From an uncultured Saccharospirillaceae bacterium (lineage in GTDB: Bacteria > Bacteroidota > Bacteroidia > Flavobacteriales_D > CAJJDF01), in contig CATLPG010000001.1 in the NCBI GenBank assembly GCA_950054195.1, positions 104,441 through 168,440 on the forward strand: a DNA stretch of 64,000 nt. Direction: 5' to 3'. The notes below the pieces were generated by a model. The model worked only from the letters and a program-made list of their open reading frames with translations, searched no databases and was not told where the DNA came from. Position 1 is the stretch's first letter. Each line of letters starts with the position of its first letter. The position numbers and the translations under genes were made by a program. Shown one piece after another: positions 1 through 9,169 of the stretch.

Positions 1-698
1 GTGAAGGAGTTGTAAGTAGTGATCGTATCATTAACATGCTAAATGTTTACAACGATGAGTTAGTAGTAGAACAAAAAGGTATCTACTCCATCGAAAAGTT
101 TATTGTCGCAAGAAGACTAATGTATTGGCAAGTATATCTTCATAAAACAGTTATTGCTGCCGAATCAGTATTAGTTGAAGTTTTAAAAAGAGCTAAATAC
201 TTAGCGAAACAAGGTGAAGAGCTTTTTGCTAGTCCAGCTTTCAAAAAGTTTCTATATACTGATTATTACAAAGAAGATTTTTTACACGAAGATATTTTAA
301 AAGCATTCACACAATTAGATGATTCTGATATTTTAACATCAATAAAAGTATGGTGTGGACATGAAGACAAAACATTAAAAACACTTTCACAGTCACTGAT
401 AAATAGAAAGCTTCCAAAAATTTCTTTATCTAAAACTCCTTTTAATAAAGAGTATATAAACCAAAAAATAGATGAAGTAAGTCATGTTTATGAATTGTCT
501 AAGGAAGAAGCTAAACATTTTGTTTTAACGGGCTCTATAAAAAACAATGCTTACAACATTCTTGAAGACAGTATAAAAATTGCTTTCAAAAATGGAGAAA
601 TTAAAGATATTTCTGAGGCATCTGATAATTTTAATATTCAAAGCTTAACAGTTCCTGTAGAAAAACACTACTTATGCTTTCCTAAAATAATACTATGA
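1..698 (+). CDS. HD-domain phosphohydrolase (dGTPase-like), C-terminal part
   Basis: This is the 3' part of a gene cut by the window edge. The reading frame is open from base 3, and the Met at 36 lies inside a continuous protein, so it is not the real start. The visible part, with VVSSDRIINMLNVYND, VEQKGIYSIEKF and ARRLMYWQVYLHKT, matches the region after the HD motif in HD-superfamily nucleotide phosphohydrolases of the dGTP triphosphohydrolase-like group. The metal-binding HD residues themselves lie outside the window, so catalytic competence cannot be judged. It overlaps lpxK by 4 bases (ATGA), which suggests co-transcription. The substrate is not known from the sequence. Confidence 0.8.
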   Translation, partial: EGVVSSDRIINMLNVYNDELVVEQKGIYSIEKFIVARRLMYWQVYLHKTVIAAESVLVEVLKRAKYLAKQGEELFASPAFKKFLYTDYYKEDFLHEDILKAFTQLDDSDILTSIKVWCGHEDKTLKTLSQSLINRKLPKISLSKTPFNKEYINQKIDEVSHVYELSKEEAKHFVLTGSIKNNAYNILEDSIKIAFKNGEIKDISEASDNFNIQSLTVPVEKHYLCFPKIIL

Positions 699-1756
699 GT
701 ATTTTAAGGTTTTTATTATTTCCCTTTGCTTTAATTTACTGGTGTGCAACAGCATTAAGAAATTTTCTTTATTCAAAAGGCATTTATAAATCTAGTGAGT
801 TTGATTTACCTATAATCTCTGTGGGTAACCTATCTGCTGGCGGAACAGGAAAAACACCTCATGTAGAGTATTTAATACGATTATTGAGCACCAACTTTAA
901 TGTAGCTACCTTAAGTAGAGGATATGGTCGAAAAAAAGCTGGTTTTCAACAAGCAAATCTAAACTCAACGTCAAAAGATATAGGAGATGAGCCGCTTCAA
1001 TTTTTTTCTAAATTTCAACCAAAGGTTCATGTTTTTGTAGATGCTAAAAGAGTTGACGGAGTAATACAAGCTATTAGAGAGGAACCTGAAATAGATCTCT
1101 TTTTACTAGATGATGCTTTTCAGCATAGAGCAATAAAACCGGGACATTCAATTTTACTCACAGATTACAGTTCTCCTTTTTACAACGATTACATACTTCC
1201 CATTGGGATGCTCCGTGAACAAAAAAGCCAGTATAAAAGAGCTAATACAATTATTGTATCTAAATGTCCAGAAACATTAACGCTAAATGAAAAGCAAGAG
1301 ATTACTAACAAGATCAACCCTCTACCATCACAAACTGTTTACTTTACATACTTGAAATATGGAGCAATTAAAAGCTTTAACTCAAAAAATGCTTTTATAA
1401 ATTTAGAAAGTATTACTAACTATACAGTATTACTAATAACTGGTATAGCCAAACCTAAACCACTAATAGATAAACTAAAAGAAAAGCAAATTAACCACCA
1501 GCATCTCAAGTTTCCCGATCACCATAACTTTTCCAAAAAAAATATTTCAAACATTATTAATATATTTGACAACATCAATAGCGAGAAAAAAATCATTCTA
1601 ACTACTGAAAAGGATGCTATTAGAATGAAGCATATAAATGAACTCTCACAACTACCAATCTTCTTCATAGAAATAGAAGTTGATTTTATTGATAATAAAG
1701 AACAATTTGATAAGGATATTATAGATTATGTTAGAGCAAATAAAACAAACAGCTGA
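695..1756 (+). CDS. lpxK: Tetraacyldisaccharide 4'-kinase LpxK
   Basis: LpxK phosphorylates the 4' position of the tetraacyldisaccharide lipid A precursor with ATP, at the cytoplasmic face of the inner membrane. The 353-residue length is normal for the family. A hydrophobic N-terminal segment (residues about 5-25) is followed by the unusual P-loop GNLSAGGTGKT at residues 44-54 and by the LLDDAFQHR motif near residue 140, both hallmarks of LpxK. The C-terminal part contains GIAKP and TTEKDAIRM, also typical. The start overlaps the stop of the upstream HD gene by 4 bases and the end overlaps the nucleoside phosphorylase gene by 29 bases, so the three genes are probably one transcript. Confidence 0.95.
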   Translation: MSILRFLLFPFALIYWCATALRNFLYSKGIYKSSEFDLPIISVGNLSAGGTGKTPHVEYLIRLLSTNFNVATLSRGYGRKKAGFQQANLNSTSKDIGDEPLQFFSKFQPKVHVFVDAKRVDGVIQAIREEPEIDLFLLDDAFQHRAIKPGHSILLTDYSSPFYNDYILPIGMLREQKSQYKRANTIIVSKCPETLTLNEKQEITNKINPLPSQTVYFTYLKYGAIKSFNSKNAFINLESITNYTVLLITGIAKPKPLIDKLKEKQINHQHLKFPDHHNFSKKNISNIINIFDNINSEKKIILTTEKDAIRMKHINELSQLPIFFIEIEVDFIDNKEQFDKDIIDYVRANKTNS

Positions 1757-2540
1757 TTTTTTAAAAAACAAGCTAAACGAGGATTACAAAATTGGAATCA
1801 TACTAGGAACTGGACTTGGTGGTTTAGCTAACGAAATTGAAATAGATCATAGCTTTGCTTATGAAGACATACCCAATTTCCCTGTTTCAACTGTAGAGGG
1901 TCATAGCGGAAAACTGATTTTTGGTAAGCTTGGAGGAAAAAACGTAATGGCTCTACAAGGGAGGTTTCATTATTACGAAGGATATAACATGAATCAAGTG
2001 GTTTTTCCTGTTCGAGTAATGAAATTTTTAGGTCTTGAATTTTTATTTGTTTCTAACGCTAGTGGAGGTGTAAATCCTGATTTTGAGATAGGAGAAATCA
2101 TGATCATTAACGATCATATCAACCTATTTGGAGACAACCCTTTAATGGGAAAAAACATCGATGAGTTAGGCCCAAGGTTTCCTGATATGAGCGAACCTTA
2201 CGACAAAAAAATGATTGCTAAAGCAAAGGAAATTGCTAAAAGCAATAATATTGATGTATCAGAAGGAGTTTACGCTGGTTTATCAGGACCAACACTTGAA
2301 ACACCTGCTGAATATAAATACGTAAGAATTATTGGAGCTGATGCTGTTGGTATGTCAACCGTACCAGAAGTAATAGCTGCAAGACACATGGGAATACCTT
2401 GCTTTGGTTTTTCAATCGTAACTGATTTAGGAGTACCAGGAAAAATTATAGAAATGACTCATGAAATTGTGCAATCTGTAGCGGTTAAAGCTGAGCCTAA
2501 AATGACAACAATTATCAAAGGCTTAATTGCGTCACTATAA
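1728..2540 (+). CDS. punA: Purine-nucleoside phosphorylase (trimeric PNP type)
   Basis: The enzyme splits purine (deoxy)nucleosides with phosphate into base and (deoxy)ribose-1-phosphate in purine salvage. The 270-residue protein shows the trimeric PNP/MTAP signatures in order: IILGTGLGGLA near residue 25, VEGHSGKLIFG, LQGRFHYYEGY, a conserved ETPAEYKYVRIIGADAVGMSTVPEV block, and a TD pair near residue 230 in the base-binding loop. The ATG lies 29 bases inside lpxK in another frame. A later in-frame start would remove conserved N-terminal sequence, so the overlap appears real. Pairing with an HD-type nucleotide hydrolase gene and lpxK suggests an operon held together by expression level rather than one pathway. 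Confidence 0.93.
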   Translation: MLEQIKQTADFLKNKLNEDYKIGIILGTGLGGLANEIEIDHSFAYEDIPNFPVSTVEGHSGKLIFGKLGGKNVMALQGRFHYYEGYNMNQVVFPVRVMKFLGLEFLFVSNASGGVNPDFEIGEIMIINDHINLFGDNPLMGKNIDELGPRFPDMSEPYDKKMIAKAKEIAKSNNIDVSEGVYAGLSGPTLETPAEYKYVRIIGADAVGMSTVPEVIAARHMGIPCFGFSIVTDLGVPGKIIEMTHEIVQSVAVKAEPKMTTIIKGLIASL

Positions 2541-2579
2541 AAGCAACCTTTTTCACACCATTTCGTTTTTTTAATTGAA

Positions 2580-5126
2580 ATGAGGTTAGTATTTAGCATC
2601 TTAACACTATTTATGTGTTCTACCCTATTGTCACAAGAGATATGTGATAATGGAATAGATGATGATGGAAACGGACTTATTGATTTAAATGATACAGCTT
2701 GCGATTGTACTGGTTTTGGATCATCACAAACAATAAGCAGCTTGATTCCTAACAGCTCATTTGAAACAAATACTTGTTGCCCTTCTAATCACAGCCAGTT
2801 AAACTGTGCAGACACATGGATACAAGCATCTGGACCTACTTCTGATTATTATAACACCTGTGGATATACCCAAATAGGTGCTCAAACAGTACCCTCTCCT
2901 CTGCCTGATGGTGATGGCTATGTAGGTTTTTATAATGGAAATTCTTTTGACCCTCAATACAAGGAATATATTGGCTCTTGCTTATTAAGCACAATGACAG
3001 CTGGAACTTCTTACACCATTAACTTTTTTGTTGGTGGTGCAGGAACAAATAAACCCATTAATGTAACTATTTTTGGAAGTGACGATTGTAATAATTTACC
3101 ATTTACGTCAAACTGCCCCACTAATCCTGTAAACACAGGTACGTGGGTAGAGCTAGGTAATGTTCTCGAAGATCCAGATGCATCAGGAGCTTGGATAAAT
3201 ACCTCTATAACATTTACCCCCACAATGGATATAAATGCCTTTGTAATAGGACCAGATTGCAACGATGACCCTGGTTTAAACTATTATTATGTTGATGGAT
3301 TAACTTTAGCAGAAACATCTGGTTTTGGAACGGTAACTATTACAGAATCTGGAGGAGCCTGTAGCAATGACCTTACACTTAATGCTACTGCAGACACGTC
3401 TGGAACTTGGCAATGGTACTTAGATGGTGTAGCCATCATAGGTGAAACATCTTCATCTATCGATATTTCGGGAAACAACTATGGAACTGGAACATATACT
3501 GCTAGGCTAACTAATGGAAATAAATGCGAAACTGGAGATTATATTATTTCTGTTCCATCGACTCCAAATGCAGCATTTTACACAAGTAATGTTTGTGAGG
3601 GTGAGCCAGTAATGTTTACAGATACCTCAAATGACTCAACCGGAACAATTACAAACTGGCAATGGGACTTTAACAATGATGGAATAATAGATGATACTTC
3701 TCAAAATCCTTCTTTTACTTATCCAATAGCTGGAACATTTACTGCTACATTAATTGCTACTAACAGCGCTGGATGTAATGACACAACCACTTCAAATCCA
3801 TCTTACGATCCAAATGATTCTTTAGATGTATTGACTTCTGCACCACTCGTAATTGTGTCTCCAAAACCAACAGCTAATTTTACTTTTGATACAGTATGCT
3901 TAGGTAACCCAACTAATTTTCTTGACAGTAGTTATGGAGCAAATATCTCTATGTGGGAATGGATAATAGACGGAAGCACAAATGCTAATCAAAACCCATC
4001 TTACCAATACACTACAATGGGACCACATACAGTATCACTAAAAGTCACTAGCGATAGTGGCTGTATGGACTCTATTACTAAAAATGTTGTATTACAGGCC
4101 GCTCCTTTAGCATCATTTAGTTTTACCGGTGTTTGTGAAAATGATCTATTTTTATTTACAAATGAAACAACTATTGGCGGAAATCCTGCTACTTCTAGTA
4201 TTTCATATGCTTGGGATTTTGGAGACATGACTACCTCAACCGATGAAAACCCTACAAAAGCTTATACTTCGGGAACATATAATGTTCAACTTTCTGTAAA
4301 CACTCCGTCTGGATGCTTTGATGATACAATCATTCCCCTATCAGTAGCTCCAAGCCCTGTAGCATCATTTTCTAATACGGAAGTTTGCTTTGGAGAATCA
4401 ACCACTTTAACAGATCAATCAACTCCCCCTAATGGTGGAAGTATAATAAATTATCAGTGGTCACTTGATGAAACAAACTTTAACTCTCAAAATGTTATTC
4501 ATACATTTTCGAACTCAGGAAATAACATTGTTACTTTAATTGTAACAACAGCTGATGGTTGCACAGATACAGCTAGTAATATAACTATTGTTCATCCTCT
4601 ACCAATAGCAAATTTTGATTTTAACCCAAAAGACATAGATTTTTTTGACACAAGGGTTTGCTTTGACAACTTATCAATTGACGGATCTATTTACCAATGG
4701 GATTTTGACTTTCAAGGTGGGCAATCAGTCCAGCAAGACCCTTGTATTAATTTCCCTCAACTTTTAGAAGGAGAATATGATGTCCAATTATGGGTTAGTA
4801 GCATTCATGGATGTTTAGACTCCATTACTCGAACTGTAATAATTGAAGAAGGATTAACAGTTTATGTTCCAAACACATTTACTCCTGATGGTGATGGAAC
4901 AAATGATTTGTTTCAACCATCATATAAAGGAGTTATCGAAGCTGAGCTTTTTATCTTTAACCGATGGGGACAATTAATTTATAGCTCAGATAGGCTCGAT
5001 GCTGCTTGGGACGGCTCTCATCAAGGGGTTGCTGCTAAAGAAGACACTTATGTATGGAGGATAGTTATTAGAGATTTATTTAGGACTAAACACATCTATA
5101 ACGGTCATGTAAACTTACTTAGATAA
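2580..5126 (+). CDS. PKD-domain surface protein with type B T9SS C-terminal domain (copy 1)
   Basis: A secreted 848-residue protein. An N-terminal signal peptide (about residues 1-18, ending LLSQ) is followed by a calcium-loop-like motif, CDNGIDDDGNGLIDLNDTAC. Then comes a cysteine-rich jelly-roll-like region (about 50-245), an Ig-like stretch, and about five PKD-like repeats (about 330-765), each ending with a Gly-Cys pair and having W-FD or W-FG cores. The last 85 residues, beginning VPNTFTPDGDGTND and containing FNRWGQL and WDG, are the gliding-motility-associated (CHU_C) domain that directs type B cargo through the T9SS. It is followed at once by a paralogue, so the pair arose by duplication. 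Its ligand or surface role is not visible. The abundant Thr/Ser/Asp and paired Cys fit an exported adhesin-like protein. Confidence 0.88.
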   Translation: MRLVFSILTLFMCSTLLSQEICDNGIDDDGNGLIDLNDTACDCTGFGSSQTISSLIPNSSFETNTCCPSNHSQLNCADTWIQASGPTSDYYNTCGYTQIGAQTVPSPLPDGDGYVGFYNGNSFDPQYKEYIGSCLLSTMTAGTSYTINFFVGGAGTNKPINVTIFGSDDCNNLPFTSNCPTNPVNTGTWVELGNVLEDPDASGAWINTSITFTPTMDINAFVIGPDCNDDPGLNYYYVDGLTLAETSGFGTVTITESGGACSNDLTLNATADTSGTWQWYLDGVAIIGETSSSIDISGNNYGTGTYTARLTNGNKCETGDYIISVPSTPNAAFYTSNVCEGEPVMFTDTSNDSTGTITNWQWDFNNDGIIDDTSQNPSFTYPIAGTFTATLIATNSAGCNDTTTSNPSYDPNDSLDVLTSAPLVIVSPKPTANFTFDTVCLGNPTNFLDSSYGANISMWEWIIDGSTNANQNPSYQYTTMGPHTVSLKVTSDSGCMDSITKNVVLQAAPLASFSFTGVCENDLFLFTNETTIGGNPATSSISYAWDFGDMTTSTDENPTKAYTSGTYNVQLSVNTPSGCFDDTIIPLSVAPSPVASFSNTEVCFGESTTLTDQSTPPNGGSIINYQWSLDETNFNSQNVIHTFSNSGNNIVTLIVTTADGCTDTASNITIVHPLPIANFDFNPKDIDFFDTRVCFDNLSIDGSIYQWDFDFQGGQSVQQDPCINFPQLLEGEYDVQLWVSSIHGCLDSITRTVIIEEGLTVYVPNTFTPDGDGTNDLFQPSYKGVIEAELFIFNRWGQLIYSSDRLDAAWDGSHQGVAAKEDTYVWRIVIRDLFRTKHIYNGHVNLLR

Positions 5127-5175
5127 AACAGCGTAACCAGCAACCTTTTACTTTACTTTTCGTTACCTTAGTGTT

Positions 5176-7689
5176 ATGTGGAGACTTATGTTTTCTTTGC
5201 TTTTTTGCTCAATACTATTCTCAGCTTCTGGTCAAGAAATATGTGATAATGGAATAGATGATGATGGTAATGGCATGATTGATTTAAACGATACAGCTTG
5301 TGTTTGTAACGGCTTTGGTTCTTCGCAAACCATAAACAGTCTAATACCAAACAGTTCTTTTGAAGATCGATCTTGTTGCCCAACCACGTTTAGTGAGTTA
5401 AACTGTGCAGACACATGGATACAAGCCTCTAACCCTACATCAGATTATTGGCATGACTGCGGAAGTGGTTTTGCTCCTGCTTATGGAGATCCAGGTCCAA
5501 AGCCCGATGGTCAAGGAATGGCTGCTTTTTTAGATATTGGTAGCTATAAAGAATATATAGGAGCCTGTTTATTAGCTCCAATGCAAGCAAACACATCCTA
5601 TACTCTTGATTTTTTTGTAGGCATGGTAGCAAGTAGCCTACCTATGGATATGACCGTATATGGGACTCCAAACTGTGGTGATCTACCATTTAATGACGGT
5701 TGTCCTGTAGGGGAAGGCTCTTGGGTTGAATTAGGTAGTGTAAATGTGAGTGGTTCTGGCTGGCTCAACGTTCAAGTTACCATTTTTCCTACTCAAAACA
5801 TTAATGCCATGGTCATAGGTCCCCCTTGTGCTTTGAACGATGGAAGTACTGCATATTACTATATTGATGGCTTAACGCTTGCCGAAACATCAGGGTTTGG
5901 ATCGGTTACTATTACAGAAAATGGTGGTATTTGTAGCAATGATTTAAACTTAAATGCTACTGCCGATACTACCGGAACATGGCAATGGTTTAAAGATGGC
6001 ATTGCTTTAGTTGGTGAAACTAGTCCCACTATTGATATTTCTTCCAACGGCTATGGTGTTGGAATTTATACTGCCAGAATTACAAATGGAACAAAGTGCG
6101 AAACAAATGATTATTTAGTCGAATCTCCTCTAAAACCAATAGCGTCATTTTTGGCCGATACCGTGTGCTCAGGACAAGCAATTCAATTTACAGATCTATC
6201 AAGTGACACTACTGGAGAAACAATAACAGGCTGGCAGTGGGATTTCAATAACGATGGATTAATTGATGACAATGCTCAAAACCCAACATTTACCTATCCA
6301 ATATCAGGAACATTTACTGCTACACTAGTAGTAACAAATAACGCTGGATGTAGTGATACTGTTACCTCTACTCCAGGATATACCCTTGGTGATACAACAT
6401 CAGCCCCCTTAGTTATTGTTTTGCCTAACCCTACAGCTAATTTTACTTTCGACACCGTATGCCTTGGAAACCAAACCTCGTTTACAGATAGTAGTTTTGG
6501 AGCTACCATCACCACTTGGGAATGGAGCATTGATGGTACAACAGACAATAGTCAAAATCCAACATACACATTTAATGCTGTTGGTCCGTTTCCAGTACAA
6601 TTAAAAGTAGCCAATAGCTTTGGTTGTGCCGATTCAATTATTAAAAACGTTTTTCTAGAAACATCTCCTTTGGCTAGTTTCTCTTACACAGGCACATGCG
6701 ATTACGAAACGTTTAACTTTACGAACCTAACAACAGTTTCTGGGGCTCCGGCTCCATCCAATTATTTATACACTTGGGATTTTGGAGATATGAGCACCTC
6801 AACAGATGTAAACCCTACCAAAACCTACGCCAACGGTTCATTTAATACTACGCTAACTGCTACATCTCCTGCAGGCTGTCAAGACGACACCATAATACCT
6901 GTTACAGTTTATCCATCTCCCACAGCAAGCTTTACTTCAAGCGAAGTTTGCTTTAATGAACCTACAACATTAACGGATCAATCTTCAACTCCAAATGGAG
7001 GGACTATTGTTGGCTACTCTTGGAATGTTGAAGGAAATACACTTAGCTCTCAGAACGAAATTTATACTTTTTCAACCACTGGGAGTCAACCAGTAACTCT
7101 AACTGTAATAACAGCTGATGGCTGTGTAGATAGCATAACCAACCAAGTAATAGTGAACGAACTTCCAATAGCTAATTTTGATTTTTCTCCAAAAGACGCC
7201 ACATTTTTTGATACTCGTATTTGCTTTCAAGATTTATCCATTAATGGAGACTTGTATGCTTGGGATTTTGATTTTATTGGAGGACAATCTGTTCAGCAAG
7301 AACCATGCATAGAATTCCCCAAGCTTACAGAAGGGGAATATAATGTCCAATTAGTTGTAAGTACCATTAATGGTTGTTTAGACTCCATTACGCGAGTAAT
7401 TACCATTCAAGAAGGATTAACGGTTAACATACCAAATGCATTTACTCCAGATGGTGATGGTCAAAACGATATTTTTCAGCCACTTTATACTGGTGTAAGC
7501 GAAGTTGAACTGCTTATTTTTAATCGTTGGGGACAGTTAATTTTTAATTCAGATAGACTAGATGCTTTTTGGGATGGATCATACCTAGGTGTTCCTGCGA
7601 AAGAAGATGTATATGTTTACCGAATCATTTTAAGAGATTTAGCAAGGAAAAAACATATTTATAACGGGCACATAAATCTTCTTAGATAA
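5176..7689 (+). CDS. PKD-domain surface protein with type B T9SS C-terminal domain (copy 2)
   Basis: Tandem paralogue of the preceding gene, 837 residues with the same order of parts: signal peptide (ending FSASGQ), CDNGIDDDGNGMIDLNDTAC motif, cysteine-containing N-terminal domain, PKD-like repeats and a CHU_C-type C-terminal domain starting IPNAFTPDGDGQND. The two proteins are nearly identical around the first 45 residues and across the PKD and C-terminal parts, and diverge most around residues 50-230. That pattern suggests the N-terminal jelly-roll-like domain is the variable, perhaps ligand-facing, part. The 49-base gap before it repeats an 11-base motif also found before copy 1 at almost the same distance from the start codon. 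Function beyond T9SS export and surface attachment is inferred. Confidence 0.88.
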   Translation: MWRLMFSLLFCSILFSASGQEICDNGIDDDGNGMIDLNDTACVCNGFGSSQTINSLIPNSSFEDRSCCPTTFSELNCADTWIQASNPTSDYWHDCGSGFAPAYGDPGPKPDGQGMAAFLDIGSYKEYIGACLLAPMQANTSYTLDFFVGMVASSLPMDMTVYGTPNCGDLPFNDGCPVGEGSWVELGSVNVSGSGWLNVQVTIFPTQNINAMVIGPPCALNDGSTAYYYIDGLTLAETSGFGSVTITENGGICSNDLNLNATADTTGTWQWFKDGIALVGETSPTIDISSNGYGVGIYTARITNGTKCETNDYLVESPLKPIASFLADTVCSGQAIQFTDLSSDTTGETITGWQWDFNNDGLIDDNAQNPTFTYPISGTFTATLVVTNNAGCSDTVTSTPGYTLGDTTSAPLVIVLPNPTANFTFDTVCLGNQTSFTDSSFGATITTWEWSIDGTTDNSQNPTYTFNAVGPFPVQLKVANSFGCADSIIKNVFLETSPLASFSYTGTCDYETFNFTNLTTVSGAPAPSNYLYTWDFGDMSTSTDVNPTKTYANGSFNTTLTATSPAGCQDDTIIPVTVYPSPTASFTSSEVCFNEPTTLTDQSSTPNGGTIVGYSWNVEGNTLSSQNEIYTFSTTGSQPVTLTVITADGCVDSITNQVIVNELPIANFDFSPKDATFFDTRICFQDLSINGDLYAWDFDFIGGQSVQQEPCIEFPKLTEGEYNVQLVVSTINGCLDSITRVITIQEGLTVNIPNAFTPDGDGQNDIFQPLYTGVSEVELLIFNRWGQLIFNSDRLDAFWDGSYLGVPAKEDVYVYRIILRDLARKKHIYNGHINLLR

Positions 7690-7724
7690 GCCATAAGTAA
7701 CAAAATACCGTATATTTATAATAT

Positions 7725-9110
7725 ATGAGATCAATTTTACTAGCATTAATAATAAGCATATCGAGTAGTGCTATTTCCCAAGATAGTTTAAACATGTCTT
7801 TACTCTACCATTGGAAAGACTCTTCAATAACAGGCAGCTCGTTATACAACAACGCCTTCAATGAAATATGGGGCTACGCATCTAATGGAAGAGAATATGC
7901 TATTATAGGGTCTACCTTGGGCACACACTTTTTTGATGTTACCGACCCCGTTAATAGTCAACAAATAGATTTAGTAATTGGACGAGATACAGGTGCAAAT
8001 ATTGTACATAGAGATTATCATGACTATAACGGGTATTTGTACGCTGTTACAGATGAAGGAGATGGCTCATTACAAATTATTGATTTATCATATCTACCAG
8101 ACTCTGTTCATGTAGTTTACGATGATGACAGTAAAATTAAACTATCACACAATATTTTTATAGATAGTGCTACAGGAAAACTATACTCTTGTGGAACAAA
8201 TAGGTTTGAAGTATATGATTTAACGAACAATCCAACTGACCCTGATCGATTAGTTTGGTGCAACTTTGATATTCCTTGGTGGAATTCTACCATCGGAAGT
8301 AATGGATATGTGCATGATTTATTCGTAAGAAACGATACGGCCTATCTTAATGCTGGAAATGGGTTGTACATTGTAGACTTTTCCACTCCTACAACCCCAG
8401 TAGTACTTGGTTCATTTAATACTTATCCCGATCAAGGGTACAACCACTCTGGATGGTTGAGTGAAGATGGAAAAACCTATTGCTTAGCAGACGAAACATG
8501 GGGCAAAAAAGTAAAGGTTTTAGATGTTAATGATGTATCAGATATACAATTCATCGACACAATAGGTCCAGATATTCACCCAAACTCTATTCCTCATAAC
8601 TTAATTATAAAGGGCAATTATTTATATGTATCGTTTTATGTGGACGGAACATATATTTGGGACATTTCAATTCCTAGTTCACCAAGGTTAGTTGGGTTTT
8701 ACGACACCTCAACCGAACCACATCTCCAAGACTACAGAGGAAACTGGGGTATTTATCCTTTCCTACCCTCTGGGATACTTTTAGCTTCTGATATGCAAGA
8801 AGGCCTATTTATTTTTGATGTGCAAGAAGCAACTTCAAGTATAAGTATAACCGAAAACAAGAAATTATTTAATGTATATCCTAATCCAACCAAGGGAGAA
8901 GTAAGCATTTTAGGTCTAGATCATTTTGGTGAATCTTTTGATGTTACATTAACTGATATTAATGGTAAAATTGTATTTGAGGGGGATTTCGAAAATCAGT
9001 TTTTAAGCAAAAAAACATTTCTTGTGCCTCAACACATTGAAAGTGGGATTTACATTCTTCACATTAGTAATAAAACCTACCGTCAATCTCAACAAATTAT
9101 TAAGCAATAG
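7725..9110 (+). CDS. Choice-of-anchor B family secreted protein with type A T9SS tail
   Basis: A 461-residue exported protein. The signal peptide covers about residues 1-18 (ending AISQ). The body carries repeated LVIVD-like blades of the form 'VYDLTNN', 'LYIVDFSTPTTPVVLGSF' and 'TYIWDISIPSSPRLVGFYD', which predict a beta-propeller of the choice-of-anchor B family. The last 80 residues, from FNVYPNPTKGEVSI to GIYILHISN and a terminal basic QQIIKQ, form a type A T9SS sorting domain (Por secretion tail). It is therefore cargo of the same secretion system as its two upstream neighbours but uses the other kind of tail. No catalytic motif is seen and the binding partner is unknown. The start codon lies 35 bases after the previous stop. 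Confidence 0.87.
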   Translation: MRSILLALIISISSSAISQDSLNMSLLYHWKDSSITGSSLYNNAFNEIWGYASNGREYAIIGSTLGTHFFDVTDPVNSQQIDLVIGRDTGANIVHRDYHDYNGYLYAVTDEGDGSLQIIDLSYLPDSVHVVYDDDSKIKLSHNIFIDSATGKLYSCGTNRFEVYDLTNNPTDPDRLVWCNFDIPWWNSTIGSNGYVHDLFVRNDTAYLNAGNGLYIVDFSTPTTPVVLGSFNTYPDQGYNHSGWLSEDGKTYCLADETWGKKVKVLDVNDVSDIQFIDTIGPDIHPNSIPHNLIIKGNYLYVSFYVDGTYIWDISIPSSPRLVGFYDTSTEPHLQDYRGNWGIYPFLPSGILLASDMQEGLFIFDVQEATSSISITENKKLFNVYPNPTKGEVSILGLDHFGESFDVTLTDINGKIVFEGDFENQFLSKKTFLVPQHIESGIYILHISNKTYRQSQQIIKQ

Positions 9111-9116
9111 CTCAAC

Positions 9117-9147
9117 TTTACTAAGTCAAATATTAATGGTATTTTTG
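9117..9147 (+). promoter_or_regulatory. Candidate Bacteroidota-type promoter for gatB
   Basis: TTTA at 9117-9120 and TATTTTTG at 9140-9147 are 19 bases apart. They match the Bacteroidota -33 (TTTG) and -7 (TAnnTTTG) consensus with one mismatch in the -33 element. The predicted start of transcription is near 9152, leaving a leader of about 18 bases before the GTG of gatB. This is a pattern match only. Confidence 0.45.
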
Positions 9148-9169
9148 ACTTTTAAATTAAAATCAATCT

